DNA from: WJLG01 sp964602485
GTDB taxonomy: Bacteria; Patescibacteriota; Patescibacteriia; Patescibacteriales; WJLG01
Length of the DNA stretch: 13,335 nucleotides
Direction of reading: 5' to 3'
Assembly (NCBI GenBank): GCA_964602485.1
Contig: CAZRQU010000019.1
Coordinates: 1 to 13,335 of the forward strand
Position numbers and translations under genes: made by a program. The first letter of the stretch is position 1. Each line of letters opens with the position of its first letter. This document shows, in pieces, positions 1-7,755 of the stretch. Below the pieces are notes generated by a model. That model made no database searches. It saw nothing but the letters and a program-made list of their open reading frames with translations, and was not told the origin of the DNA.

Positions 1-968
1 CATTTCTTTTTGGCAAAGAAGAAAAGCATTCCCAGGGTGGCCACGCCCATCAAGCCGATTATTACCCAAAAACCGTTTTCCATATTAAGAAAAGGCATAC
101 CGTTGGTGGTATTCATTCCGAACAGGGCGGCAAATAGAGTTAAAGGAAAAACTATCACCGAGAAGACGGTCAATGTCTTCATGACCGTATTTATGCTGTA
201 ATTCAAAAGTGATTCGTTGGTGTCATGAAGAGCGTTGATCGTTTCTTTTTGGGTTTCTGAGTATTCCCATATTCTCTTTGTGTGTTCTATCAGTTCATAG
301 TAATAGCCTCTGAGTTGTTTGTTAGGGATCAAACTTGACTTCATTTCCATTAGTTTTTTTAGTATGTTCTTGTGATTCTGGATGATCTTTCTGATATTAA
401 TGACATTCCTTCTTAGGGACAGTATCCGAGAAACAGCTCTTTTTTGGTCGCGTTGAAATATCATTCCCTCTATCTCATCTATCTCGGTGCTATTCTTATC
501 TAGAAGTTCATAGCAGTGGTTGACCAGCTTCTTTAAAAGTTCATAAAGAAGCACAGCCGATGATTCGAACTCATAAGACACCAAAGAATTATCATCTTTC
601 TTACAGGCATTGAAGAAATCATTTATCACTCTGATCTGATTGTTGTGCAGAGTGTACATGAAGGCATGGCCGACAAAGAATTCTATCTCGGCTGGTACTA
701 CTTTGTCATCACGATAGGCTGGAAAATGAAGGATCATAAAGAAATAATCCTTGTTCCTTTTTATTGCCGGCCTTTGCGACATTGCCTTGGCTGATGACGC
801 CTGCAATTCAGGTAGTTGAAAAGAATGTTGTTTGTGCTTGCGCAGATACTCGATCTCCTTCTTACCCGGCTTGGTGATGTTCGTCCAAACTACCTTCCTT
901 TTAGGATTTTTTGGGTTGTTGATCGTAACTTCTTGTATCTTGTCGCTTATTTTTTTGAATTTAGCCAT
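1..968 (-). CDS. corA: CorA-family magnesium/divalent cation transporter (C-terminus cut by window edge)
   Basis: Inner-membrane channel for Mg2+ (and often Co2+/Ni2+), working as a homopentamer with a large cytoplasmic domain and two C-terminal membrane helices. I translated the minus strand by hand: 322 codons from the ATG at 968-966 to the window edge. The family hallmark GMN is at residues 284-286 in FAALFGMN, at the end of the first membrane helix (about 265-284). It is followed by a periplasmic loop, a second helix (about 300-319) and a Lys-rich tail. Helices rich in charged residues before it fit the long stalk helix of CorA. Homologues are usually about 310-350 residues, so only a few residues should be missing. 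The start is supported by an AAGGAGGA Shine-Dalgarno just upstream. It is divergent from the small gene at 1051. Confidence 0.93.
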   Translation of the reverse strand, partial: MAKFKKISDKIQEVTINNPKNPKRKVVWTNITKPGKKEIEYLRKHKQHSFQLPELQASSAKAMSQRPAIKRNKDYFFMILHFPAYRDDKVVPAEIEFFVGHAFMYTLHNNQIRVINDFFNACKKDDNSLVSYEFESSAVLLYELLKKLVNHCYELLDKNSTEIDEIEGMIFQRDQKRAVSRILSLRRNVINIRKIIQNHKNILKKLMEMKSSLIPNKQLRGYYYELIEHTKRIWEYSETQKETINALHDTNESLLNYSINTVMKTLTVFSVIVFPLTLFAALFGMNTTNGMPFLNMENGFWVIIGLMGVATLGMLFFFAKKK

Positions 969-999
969 AATCCTCCTTGAAAGTTATAGATGTTTTAAT

Positions 1000-1043
1000 A
1001 TTATAACATAAAAGTTCTTAATATAGAAATTTTATGTTATAAT
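1000..1043. promoter_or_regulatory. Divergent promoter pair in a 14-bp inverted repeat
   Basis: Two perfect 14-bp arms, 1000-1013 and 1030-1043 (TTTTATGTTATAAT read on each strand), are separated by 16 bp. Each arm holds an extended -10 element, TGTTATAAT. The plus-strand -10 is 1038-1043 and the minus-strand -10 is 1005-1000. A weak plus -35 (TTCTTA, 1015-1020) lies 17 bp upstream of its -10. The arms probably drive corA leftward and the 1051 operon rightward. The symmetry could also be an operator, but duplicated -10 elements alone explain it. Confidence 0.7.
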
Positions 1044-1050
1044 GAAACAT

Positions 1051-1563
1051 ATGAGTGAAGAGAGAAAAATAGAGGATCCGCGTGTAAAAACCCCGGAAAA
1101 ACCGCCTCTAAATGAACAAGAAAGGATTTTACAAAAACCTGAAAAAGAACAGGTTGATATTAACGTGGAAAACAAACCGGAAGCCGGTTTGGAGGGGCAG
1201 AAGGAATCTCCTAAAGAAGTAAGTGAAAAGATAGGCCAGATGGCTCAAGAAGACGAGCTGACAAGCTCCGCTTCTGCTGGGATGAACAGGGAAGAGAGGG
1301 AAAAGGAGGTGGAATCGATAATGTCTGCCGGATTGGAGGAGTCTTTTTTGCAAATGCCTGAAGAAAAACGGTCTGAATTCAAGCAAGCAGGAGAAGAAAC
1401 GGCCCAGAAGATAAATGGCTTGCTGGACAAGGCTAAGGTCAGGGTTAAAAAAATAGTTTCCTTATTGAAGAAATGGCTTTCACTTTTACCCGGTGCTAAT
1501 AAATTCTTCATAGAACAAGAGGCCAAGATCAGGGCCGACAAGATATCCAAGCTAAAGAAATAG
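1051..1563 (+). CDS. Small highly charged protein, first gene of the VirD4-like ATPase operon
   Basis: A protein of 170 residues, very rich in Glu and Lys, with no signal peptide and a mostly low-complexity, probably disordered first half. The last ~60 residues carry a helical segment containing KKWLSLLPGANKFFIEQEAK, amphipathic with a hydrophobic face, which may touch the membrane or the partner ATPase. I do not recognise a characterised family. In my recollection similar small proteins precede this ATPase in Patescibacteria. An in-frame ATG at 1042 overlaps the -10 box (1038-1043), so it cannot be the start if that promoter is used. The ATG at 1051 sits where transcription should begin, implying a leaderless mRNA. 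The stop is 4 bp before the next ATG, so the two genes are probably co-transcribed and translationally coupled. Confidence 0.75.
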   Translation: MSEERKIEDPRVKTPEKPPLNEQERILQKPEKEQVDINVENKPEAGLEGQKESPKEVSEKIGQMAQEDELTSSASAGMNREEREKEVESIMSAGLEESFLQMPEEKRSEFKQAGEETAQKINGLLDKAKVRVKKIVSLLKKWLSLLPGANKFFIEQEAKIRADKISKLKK

Positions 1564-1567
1564 TATT

Positions 1568-4093
1568 ATGGGCAATGACATACCACAAGGAGTGAACGTT
1601 GAATTGTCCTTTGTGCAATTCACTCTTTCATTTGAAGGAATCCTTAATTTTTTAGTATGGTTGGCTGTGCTGACCGTGCTTTTTATTTTGACTAAACGTT
1701 TGGCCAAATGGATGTTGCGTAAGGATAGATATACCAGGCATACGGTTTTTCAGATACGCTTACCCAAAGATAAGCCGGGGCAGGATAAGAGCGAGCCAAC
1801 CTTGGATCAAATAAGGGAAGATATATCCCTGGGCGAGACATTGTTCGCTTCTATCGGTAATCTTAGATCCCAGCGAGGCTTCACTTCTTGGCTTTTGGGG
1901 CGCGATGACCAATTTTCATTCGAGATAGTAGCTTTTAATAAAAAGATATATTTCTATATAGTGGCTCCGGAAAAGAGTGCTCGTTACTTGGAACAGCAAG
2001 TACATGCCCATTATGCCGATGCGGTTGTGGATGAGGTTGAGGATTATAATATATTTTCCAAAAATAGCGAGGTGGCTGCCAGCATCATAAAGACCAAGAG
2101 GCATTTTATCTTCCCTTTGCGAACTTATAATATGATCGAGGCCGATCCTATGAATTCGCTTATCAACGTGATGAGTAAGTTGGAGCAAGGCGAGGCCATG
2201 GCCATTCAAATGTTGGTGAGAAGCGCTAAAGGGGGATGGCATTCCAAGGTATCCAGTGTGGTGCGCGAAGTTAAAGGTGGCAAGAGTGTTAGCGAAGCTC
2301 TTTCCAATAATAATTTAAATAAAGCGGTAAATTTTTTGGGCAGCGTGGCCAAGGACGCCAACCCGAACAAGAAGGACGAATCAAATTCTTCGGAACACAA
2401 CACTTTGTCAGCCAAAGAAGAGGAGATGCTTAAAGGGTTTGAGGAAAAGAATGCCAAGGCCGGCCTGGAAGTTAATTTGCGGGCGGTTGTCAGCTCTGCC
2501 AATGCCGGCAACGCTAAAGTTTATCTGGATAATTTAAATAATGCTTTCGGCGAGTATAATTATTATGAATACGGCAATAGCCTAAGATACCGCATCAGCC
2601 GCAAGAGTGACAAGATAGTTAGGAATTTCATCTATCGTGATTTTGACGATAAAGACAGTTTTATTCTTAACACCGAAGAAGCGGCCAGCATATTCCACTT
2701 GCCTTTGCGTACGGCCGAGACCCCGAATATAGTTTGGCTAACAGCCAAGAAAGCTCCGGCTCCTTCTAATGTTCCGGAAGAGGGAGTATTACTAGGGACT
2801 AATAATTACCGTGGAGTCAAAAAGGATATTAGGATCAAGCGTGATGACCGTCGCCGTCATATGTATATCATTGGTAAATCAGGTGGAGGGAAATCCGTAT
2901 TTATGGCCAATATGGCCATTCAAGATATAATAAACGGAGAAGGAGTTTGCGTTATGGACCCTCATGGTGACTTGGTGCAAACTGTTTTGGAAAAGGTTCC
3001 TCCGGAAAGAGCTGATGATGTGATAATATTCTCGCCTTCGGATATGGAAAGGCCCATGGGGCTTAATTTAATAGAATTCGATCCTCGTTATCCGGAGCAG
3101 AAGACATTCGTGATAAATGAGGTTATCAAGATATTTGATAAACTTTATGACCTTAAGTCCACCGGCGGACCTATGTTCGAGCAGTATATGCGCAATGCCC
3201 TGCTTTTGATAATGTCTCATCCGGAGTCCGGGTCTACTTTGATGGAGGTGCCAAAAGTTTTGGCTGATCCGGCTTTCCGTAAAATGAAATTGGAGAGATG
3301 TCCGGACCAAACCGTGGTTGATTTTTGGAGAGAGCAAGCCGAGAAGGCCGGTGGTGAAGCGGCCTTGGCCAATGTGGTGCCCTATGTTACTTCCAAGTTG
3401 ACCCAATTCGTTTCCAATGACACGATGCGTCCGATCATCGGCCAGCAAAAGAGCGCTTTCAATTTCCGCGACATTATGGATAAGCAGAAGATACTTTTGG
3501 TGGATCTTTCCAAAGGTAAGATAGGGGAGATGAATGCTTTTCTTCTAGGTTTGATAATAGTGGGTAAAATATTAATGGCCTCCTTGTCCAGAACTGACAT
3601 GAAGCAGGAAGATAGAAAGGATTTTTATCTTTATATAGATGAGTTTCAAAATTTTACCACTGATTCTATTTCCACCATATTGTCAGAGGCTCGTAAGTAT
3701 GGACTCAATTTGATCATTGCTCATCAGTATCTGGGGCAGCTGGGCGCCAATGGTCAAGATTCAAGTATTAAAGATGCGGTATTCGGCAACGTTGGCTCTT
3801 GGACACTTTTAAAGATCGGTTCTGAGGATGCCGAAGTTTTGGAAAAAGAATTCTCGCCAACCTTCAATCAATATGATCTGATAAATATTCCGGCTCACAC
3901 TTCATATGTTAAGTTGTTGATAGACGGCACATCCTCCAAACCATTCTCTATGAACAATCTTTGGCCTTTGCCTGGACAAGAAAGAGAGGGGTTGCCCGAA
4001 AAGATCAGATCCTTGTCGCGCTTGAAGTACGGACAAGACAAGAATATAATAGAAGCCGAGATAATGAAGAGAATGAGGGGCTATAAAGAATGA
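1568..4093 (+). CDS. Membrane-anchored VirD4/TraG-type ATPase (type IV secretion coupling-protein-like)
   Basis: An 841-residue P-loop ATPase of the HerA/VirD4/TraG superfamily, which assemble as hexamers and move DNA or protein through membranes. One membrane helix is visible near the N-terminus (about residues 26-42), followed by a long cytoplasmic region. Walker A GKSGGGKS is at 436-443, DPHGD at 464-468 (typical of TraG/DUF87-like coupling ATPases), and Walker B YLYIDEFQNF has its acidic pair at 691-692. EARKYGLNLIIAHQYLGQL after it matches the motif III region with a conserved Gln. It follows the small charged protein by 4 bp. No relaxase, VirB or pilus gene is in the window, so a conjugation role is not shown. 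In Patescibacteria such lone ATPases are found in the core genome and may serve DNA uptake or secretion; that part is inference. Confidence 0.88.
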   Translation: MGNDIPQGVNVELSFVQFTLSFEGILNFLVWLAVLTVLFILTKRLAKWMLRKDRYTRHTVFQIRLPKDKPGQDKSEPTLDQIREDISLGETLFASIGNLRSQRGFTSWLLGRDDQFSFEIVAFNKKIYFYIVAPEKSARYLEQQVHAHYADAVVDEVEDYNIFSKNSEVAASIIKTKRHFIFPLRTYNMIEADPMNSLINVMSKLEQGEAMAIQMLVRSAKGGWHSKVSSVVREVKGGKSVSEALSNNNLNKAVNFLGSVAKDANPNKKDESNSSEHNTLSAKEEEMLKGFEEKNAKAGLEVNLRAVVSSANAGNAKVYLDNLNNAFGEYNYYEYGNSLRYRISRKSDKIVRNFIYRDFDDKDSFILNTEEAASIFHLPLRTAETPNIVWLTAKKAPAPSNVPEEGVLLGTNNYRGVKKDIRIKRDDRRRHMYIIGKSGGGKSVFMANMAIQDIINGEGVCVMDPHGDLVQTVLEKVPPERADDVIIFSPSDMERPMGLNLIEFDPRYPEQKTFVINEVIKIFDKLYDLKSTGGPMFEQYMRNALLLIMSHPESGSTLMEVPKVLADPAFRKMKLERCPDQTVVDFWREQAEKAGGEAALANVVPYVTSKLTQFVSNDTMRPIIGQQKSAFNFRDIMDKQKILLVDLSKGKIGEMNAFLLGLIIVGKILMASLSRTDMKQEDRKDFYLYIDEFQNFTTDSISTILSEARKYGLNLIIAHQYLGQLGANGQDSSIKDAVFGNVGSWTLLKIGSEDAEVLEKEFSPTFNQYDLINIPAHTSYVKLLIDGTSSKPFSMNNLWPLPGQEREGLPEKIRSLSRLKYGQDKNIIEAEIMKRMRGYKE

Positions 4094-4102
4094 TAAGCAC
4101 TT

Positions 4103-4130
4103 AAGCCGTTTCTTTCAAGCGGCTTTATTT
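4103..4130 (+). terminator. Terminator after the VirD4-like ATPase gene
   Basis: A hairpin with 6-bp stem AAGCCG/CGGCTT (4103-4108 and 4120-4125) is followed by a T-rich stretch, 10 bp after the stop codon. Confidence 0.7.
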
Positions 4131-4234
4131 TAAGTTTTTAAGAGTTTGTCTAGGGCTTGATAAAAAGGATTTTTTAATATAAACTAAAATTAGCTAATAG
4201 TATATTAGTGTATAAAGGTGAAAAATATGCATAA

Positions 4235-4262
4235 TTGATGGTTTTTTTGCTAAATTTACAAT
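4235..4262 (+). promoter_or_regulatory. Candidate promoter of the acidic repeat gene
   Basis: TTGATG (4235-4240) and TACAAT (4257-4262) are separated by 16 bp. Expected transcription start is about 4269, leaving a leader of only about 7 nt before the ATG at 4276. No Shine-Dalgarno is visible. The rest of 4131-4234 is AT-rich with no other signal I can support. Confidence 0.45.
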
Positions 4263-4275
4263 AATTACCAAAAAT

Positions 4276-5374
4276 ATGGAAGACGAAAATAAAAATCAAA
4301 ATCAAGATTTGGATCTAATATCTGAAGATAATGATAAAAATAATGACCAAAATAGAACTGTTCCAGGGTGGATGACCGGTTCCGGTAACGAGGAAGATAA
4401 TAATGACGAGGAGAGTTTAGGGCACGAATCATTGACCGAGGACCAGGAGGTTAATATAGATGAATTCGAAGAAAAGGATGATAATCCGGTTATCGGTGGT
4501 GACTGGGCAGAAAGTGATGAGGAAGAAGATAAAGATGAGGAAGAAGGCGAAGATAGTGAAGAAGATGAGCAGCCAAGTTTTTATGACGACGAGGAAGATG
4601 AGAGCGAAGATGATGAGGAAGAGGAAGAAGGAGAAGACGAAGNNNNNNNNNNNNNNNNNNNNNNNNNNNNNNNNNNNNNNNNNNNNNNNNNNNNNNNNNN
4701 NNNNNNNNNNNNNNNNNNNNNNNNNNNNNNNNNNNNNNNNNNACGGAGAAGACGAAGACGGAGAAGACGAAGACGGAGAAGACGAAGACGGAGAAGACGA
4801 AGACGGAGAAGATGATAGTGATAATGTAGTGATATCAAAATCAAAAGTCCTTTTAATAAAGAAACTTTTGAACAATATAAACGAAAATTCTGAAAGACTT
4901 GATCAGATACTTAGCGGATATATAAGCAAGGAAGATGAGGCTAGCATAAGCATTTCGGAAAGTACCGAAGGGCTTTTGGATGATAGGGAAGGTCAAGAGG
5001 TGAGCAAGATAGTGGAAGGAGTATTTGATGGAGAGAATATGATCGGTCCTGATGGCAAACAATACAATGTCCCTTCCAATTATGCTTCCAAGTCAAAATT
5101 GGTAGAAGGCGATCTGCTTAAATTGACCATCACCAAAAGGGGCACTTTTGTTTACAAGCAGATAAAACCGATAGAAAGGGATAGGGTGATAGGCTACTTG
5201 GAAAAAGCCGGTGATGGCACTTATACTGTTTTTTCCGAGGGTAAAAGATGGAGAGTATTGGTGGCCAGTGTTACCTATTTTAAAGGTGAGTCCGGCGACG
5301 AAGTGGTCATTCTGGTTCCGAGAGCCAGCGACAGTAAATGGGCCGCTGTTGAGAATATAATCAAGAACAAATAA
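4276..5374 (+). CDS. Acidic tandem-repeat protein with a conserved C-terminal beta-rich domain (split by assembly gap)
   Basis: The N-terminal part (4276-4642) encodes an extremely acidic, Asp/Glu-rich disordered region. A 100-N gap (4643-4742) falls inside a GEDED-type repeat. After the gap the same kind of repeat resumes in a different frame and continues into about 190 further residues ending at 5374. That C-terminal part has a Lys/Leu helix followed by a beta-rich region (IVEGVFDGENMIGPDGKQYN and a later VLVASVTYF segment) that may form one or two small barrels. I do not know its function; I believe the C-terminal region recurs as a hypothetical protein in Patescibacteria. The frames agree only if the true gap is a multiple of three, so the gene is probably intact. 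The long acidic tract suggests binding to basic partners, as inference only. It is preceded by a weak promoter and is probably monocistronic. Confidence 0.8.
4643..4742. other. Assembly gap (100 N)
   Basis: Exactly 100 unresolved bases, the usual placeholder for a gap of unknown size, lie inside the tandem repeat. The left edge (ending GAAG) and right edge (starting ACGGAG) are in repeat phase, so the true missing length would be a multiple of 15 if the array is uniform, possibly zero. Confidence 0.98.
4743..4812 (+). repeat. 15-bp tandem repeat encoding Asp-Gly-Glu-Asp-Glu
   Basis: Four exact copies of the unit GACGGAGAAGACGAA (read circularly) run from 4743 to 4802, plus a partial fifth to 4812. 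The same unit is recognisable at the left side of the gap (4630-4642). Exact nucleotide identity between copies implies recent expansion, and copy number is expected to vary between strains. Confidence 0.92.
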
Positions 5375-5466
5375 CCGTATTTTGAATAGCAAATGTAAGA
5401 TGTAATGATCAAAGTGTAAATAGGCGGATCACAGGAGGACATTTTGCATTTTGAAATTTTCATTTT

Positions 5467-5557
5467 ACATCGAAAGCTCCGACGTTAGATCGGAGACCGA
5501 TGTATCCCGCGCCCTTTTAGGGTGGCGGGATTTCAAGTTCCGGACCTTTGAGCCGGA
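5467..5557 (+). ncRNA. Structured non-coding element upstream of dnaX (unidentified)
   Basis: Three consecutive helices. P1 has outer stem ACATCG/CGATGT (5467-5472, 5498-5503) enclosing CTCCGA/TCGGAG (5477-5482, 5490-5495) with a small internal loop. P2 pairs ATCCCGC (5504-5510) with GCGGGAT (5525-5531) and has an inner CCCT/AGGG pairing. P3 pairs TCCGG/CCGGA (5539-5543, 5553-5557). P1 and P2 abut without a spacer, suggesting coaxial stacking. It ends 20 bp before the dnaX ATG, so it could be a 5' leader, a small RNA or a mobile palindromic repeat. It lacks the GGAA-loop signature of 4.5S RNA, which is sometimes next to dnaX. The preceding 5375-5466 is AT-rich intergenic DNA with no gene that I can see. 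Confidence 0.45.
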
Positions 5558-5577
5558 TTAATTGATATTTTTTATTT

Positions 5578-7224
5578 ATGTCTACTCTATATAGAAAATA
5601 CAGACCGGCGAATTTTAGCGAGGTTGTAGGACAGAATCATGTCAAAGTAACTTTGGAAAACGAGATAGTGAGCAACAAAGTTGCTCATGCTTATCTTTTT
5701 TGCGGACCGCGCGCGGTGGGCAAGACCACTTTTGCCAGGATATTGGCCAAGGCGGTCAATTGTTTGGATCGCAAGGAAAAGGAATTCGAGCCTTGCAATA
5801 AATGTGGGTCATGCCAAGAGATAAACGAGGCGCGGAGTATGGATATAATAGAGATAGATGCCGCCTCGCATACGGGTGTAGATAATGTTCGAGAAAATGT
5901 GATAGCCTCCGCTCGAGTAGCCCCTTCCAAAAGAAGATATAAGGTTTTCATTATAGATGAGGTGCATATGCTTTCTATTTCCGCCTTTAATGCCTTGCTT
6001 AAAGTAATAGAAGAGCCTCCGGAGCATGTTATGTTCATTCTTTGTACTACGGAAGTGCACAAAGTGCCATCTACCATAATCTCTCGTTGTCAGCGTTTTG
6101 ATTTTAAGCGTATCAGTATAGATGATATGGTCAAGAAATTAAGGCATATAACCGACAAGGAGAGCATCAAGATAGATGATAAGATATTAGCTTCGATCGC
6201 CCGCCAGGCCGAAGGTCATATGCGTGATGCAGAGAGTCTGCTTGGTCAGATAGTGGCTATTTCCGGCAAGGAAATAACAGAAGAAGAAGCGAATTTAGTG
6301 ATACCTAGGAGCGACATTGCTCAGGCTGTGGATCTTTTGCAGATGATAGCCAAGAAGGATGCCGGCTCAGGCATTGCTTTGGTCAATAGACTTTTGAATG
6401 ATGGAGTTGATATGGAAAGATTCACCACTGATCTGATAGAAGTTTTGCGCAAGCTCTTGCTCTCTAAGGTCAATCCGGCCTTGGGCGAAAAATTAGGCAA
6501 TGATTTTGGCGAGGCTGTGGAAATAAAATTAAATGATCTTCTGAACGATTTCGATCTAGGTAGGCTAGTGATCACTTTGGAGAAATTTATGGACACCAGG
6601 CAAAAAGTAAGATCCAGCTTTATTACCCAGTTGCCTTTGGAATTAGCTATTGCCGAGATGTGCTCATCCCAGCCAGCTGGTGATCAGCCTGTTAGGGCTA
6701 GCCGTTCGCAGTCTCCGTCTTCAGTAAAGCAACCATCAGCTCCAACTCCTGCCCCCACTCCAGAACAAACCCCTCCGACAGACACTGCTAAGAGTTCAGT
6801 CTCCGGCAGTATGGAAAAGCAAGATTTTTTGTCTCGCTGGAATGAATTTTTGGCCAAGGTGAAGAAGTACAACCATTCCCTTTCCTTTGTTTTAAGGGTT
6901 TGCGAGCCTCGAGACGTGGAAGGGAATAAGGTTTGCCTGGCTTTCAAATATAAATTTCATCAAGATAGAATGAACGAAGAAAAGATCAGAGAGATAGTGC
7001 AAAAAGCCTTATCCGAGGTTTATGGACGCAACCTAACCTTTGAAGCCGTTTTAGACGAGAATATGACCGACCCCAGCAAGAACGGTTCTGCTCCGGCTCC
7101 GCAACAGCAGGACAACGGCGGCACCCAAACCGGCAATCCGGAAAAGGCAAGTGCGGAAACTCCCAAAAGCAACAATATGATGAACGATCTTTTAGATACT
7201 TTTGGCGGGAAAGTGGTAGGGTGA
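5578..7224 (+). CDS. dnaX: DNA polymerase III gamma/tau clamp-loader subunit
   Basis: ATPase subunit of the replication clamp loader, which opens the beta clamp and loads it on primed DNA. The 548-residue product begins with the family signature LYRKYRPANFSEVVGQ. Walker A GPRAVGKT is at 43-50, the zinc-module cysteines include C73, C76 and C79 (with C62 upstream), and Walker B IIDEVH has its acidic pair at 127-128. The SRC sensor motif follows in TIISRCQRFDF. A Pro/Ser/Thr-rich linker at about 370-420 joins the AAA+ core to a C-terminal domain (FLSRWNEFLAKVKKYNHSLS) and a conserved tail LLDTFGGKVV. I found no convincing slippery sequence for a gamma-form frameshift. There is no clear Shine-Dalgarno; the structured element upstream may form part of the leader. 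Confidence 0.97.
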   Translation: MSTLYRKYRPANFSEVVGQNHVKVTLENEIVSNKVAHAYLFCGPRAVGKTTFARILAKAVNCLDRKEKEFEPCNKCGSCQEINEARSMDIIEIDAASHTGVDNVRENVIASARVAPSKRRYKVFIIDEVHMLSISAFNALLKVIEEPPEHVMFILCTTEVHKVPSTIISRCQRFDFKRISIDDMVKKLRHITDKESIKIDDKILASIARQAEGHMRDAESLLGQIVAISGKEITEEEANLVIPRSDIAQAVDLLQMIAKKDAGSGIALVNRLLNDGVDMERFTTDLIEVLRKLLLSKVNPALGEKLGNDFGEAVEIKLNDLLNDFDLGRLVITLEKFMDTRQKVRSSFITQLPLELAIAEMCSSQPAGDQPVRASRSQSPSSVKQPSAPTPAPTPEQTPPTDTAKSSVSGSMEKQDFLSRWNEFLAKVKKYNHSLSFVLRVCEPRDVEGNKVCLAFKYKFHQDRMNEEKIREIVQKALSEVYGRNLTFEAVLDENMTDPSKNGSAPAPQQQDNGGTQTGNPEKASAETPKSNNMMNDLLDTFGGKVVG

Positions 7225-7229
7225 GGGTT

Positions 7230-7255
7230 AGTATTCAGTATATAGTATTCAGTAT
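7230..7255. repeat. Short direct repeat AGTATTCAGTAT in the dnaX-tRNA spacer
   Basis: Two exact 12-bp copies (7230-7241, 7244-7255) lie just after the dnaX stop. A related inverted form CAGTAT/ATACTG flanks 7329-7345. The rest of 7256-7328 is AT-rich and shows no gene. Confidence 0.7.
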
Positions 7256-7345
7256 TTGACATAGGTGGCATATTATTTTAATATGATTAACATCTAACCA
7301 CCTTTCAAGGCGGTGTTTAATTTATTTCAGTATACTAAATACTGT

Positions 7346-7413
7346 ATTCGGGGATCGTCTAATGGTAGCGCCGACGCTTTGGTCGGCGTCCCGACCTTGC
7401 GTCGGGAGACGAC
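7346..7413 (+). pseudogene. tRNA-Gln 5' fragment interrupted by a 39-nt double hairpin
   Basis: Bases 7346-7368 are identical to 7465-7487, the start of the intact tRNA-Gln plus 2 nt upstream. The tRNA sequence is then broken by 39 nt (7369-7407) made of two perfect 7-bp hairpins, CGCCGAC/GTCGGCG and TCCCGAC/GTCGGGA. It resumes with GACGAC (7408-7413) exactly as in the intact gene (7488-7493) before diverging. No anticodon arm, T-arm or acceptor 3' strand follows, so it cannot give a normal tRNA. Confidence 0.75.
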
Positions 7414-7466
7414 AGCGTAGCCATTGTTTCCTCTAAGTTTAAAACAAAAATAGAATCATACATTAT

Positions 7467-7537
7467 TCGGGGATCGTCTAATGGTAGGACGACTGGTTCT
7501 GGTCCAGTTAATCGGGGTTCGAATCCCTGTCCCCGAG
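7467..7537 (+). tRNA. tRNA-Gln (anticodon CTG)
   Basis: A complete cloverleaf of 71 nt can be drawn. The acceptor is TCGGGGA/TCCCCGA (7467-7473, 7530-7536), the D-stem GTC/GAC, and the anticodon stem ACTGG/CCAGT with loop TTCTGGT (7497-7503). This gives CTG at positions 34-36, reading CAG. The T-stem is CGGGG/CCCTG with loop TTCGAAT (7518-7524), and the discriminator is G at 7537. CCA is not encoded. Its 3' portion is copied at 10426-10446 and, interrupted, at 10601-10632. Confidence 0.96.
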
Positions 7538-7554
7538 CCCTAGAAAACAGAAAA

Positions 7555-7583
7555 AAATTACCTAGAATTAGGTAATTTTTTTT
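7555..7583 (+). terminator. Terminator after tRNA-Gln
   Basis: A 10-bp stem AAATTACCTA/TAGGTAATTT (7555-7564, 7569-7578) with a 4-nt loop is followed by a run of T. Confidence 0.85.
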
Positions 7584-7656
7584 GTGTTTTTGAACAGAGG
7601 TGGTTCGGTTACGAACTTTAAGGATATTTTAGCTTATTTTAGGTAAAATTTAACTA

Positions 7657-7685
7657 TTGCATTATTTAAGTTTTTATGTTATATT
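7657..7685 (+). promoter_or_regulatory. Promoter of the DGR target gene
   Basis: A -35 TTGCAT (7657-7662), a 17-bp spacer and an extended -10 TGTTATATT (TATATT at 7680-7685). The -10 region TTTTATGTTATATT differs by one base from the corA-divergent promoter arms. Expected transcription start is near 7692, giving a leader of about 64 nt. Confidence 0.75.
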
Positions 7686-7755
7686 AATAAGTAAATTTTT
7701 TACCACTGACCTGGCAGAACCAGGAATGCACATTAATAAAGAAAGGAGAAAGACG

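Noticed and set aside
4276..4815. Frame through the gap ending in a poly-Arg tail
   Set aside because: The Arg run is the Asp-Gly-Glu repeat read out of frame because the N placeholder has arbitrary length.
5467..5557. 4.5S (SRP) RNA next to dnaX
   Set aside because: There is no conserved GGAA-type apical loop with the asymmetric internal loops of SRP RNA; three separate helices are seen instead.
5578..7224. Programmed frameshift site in dnaX
   Set aside because: No A-rich slippery heptamer followed by a stem was found; the short proline-rich linker is read through in one frame.
7346..7440. A second functional tRNA-Gln, possibly with anticodon TTG in the GCTTTGG loop
   Set aside because: The loop belongs to a perfect 7-bp hairpin with a 6-nt loop, not an anticodon arm, and there is no T-arm or acceptor 3' strand.
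7657..7755. N-terminal extension of the DGR target from a TTG start
   Set aside because: It begins in the -35 box of a good extended -10 promoter, and the ATG at 7756 has a strong Shine-Dalgarno.
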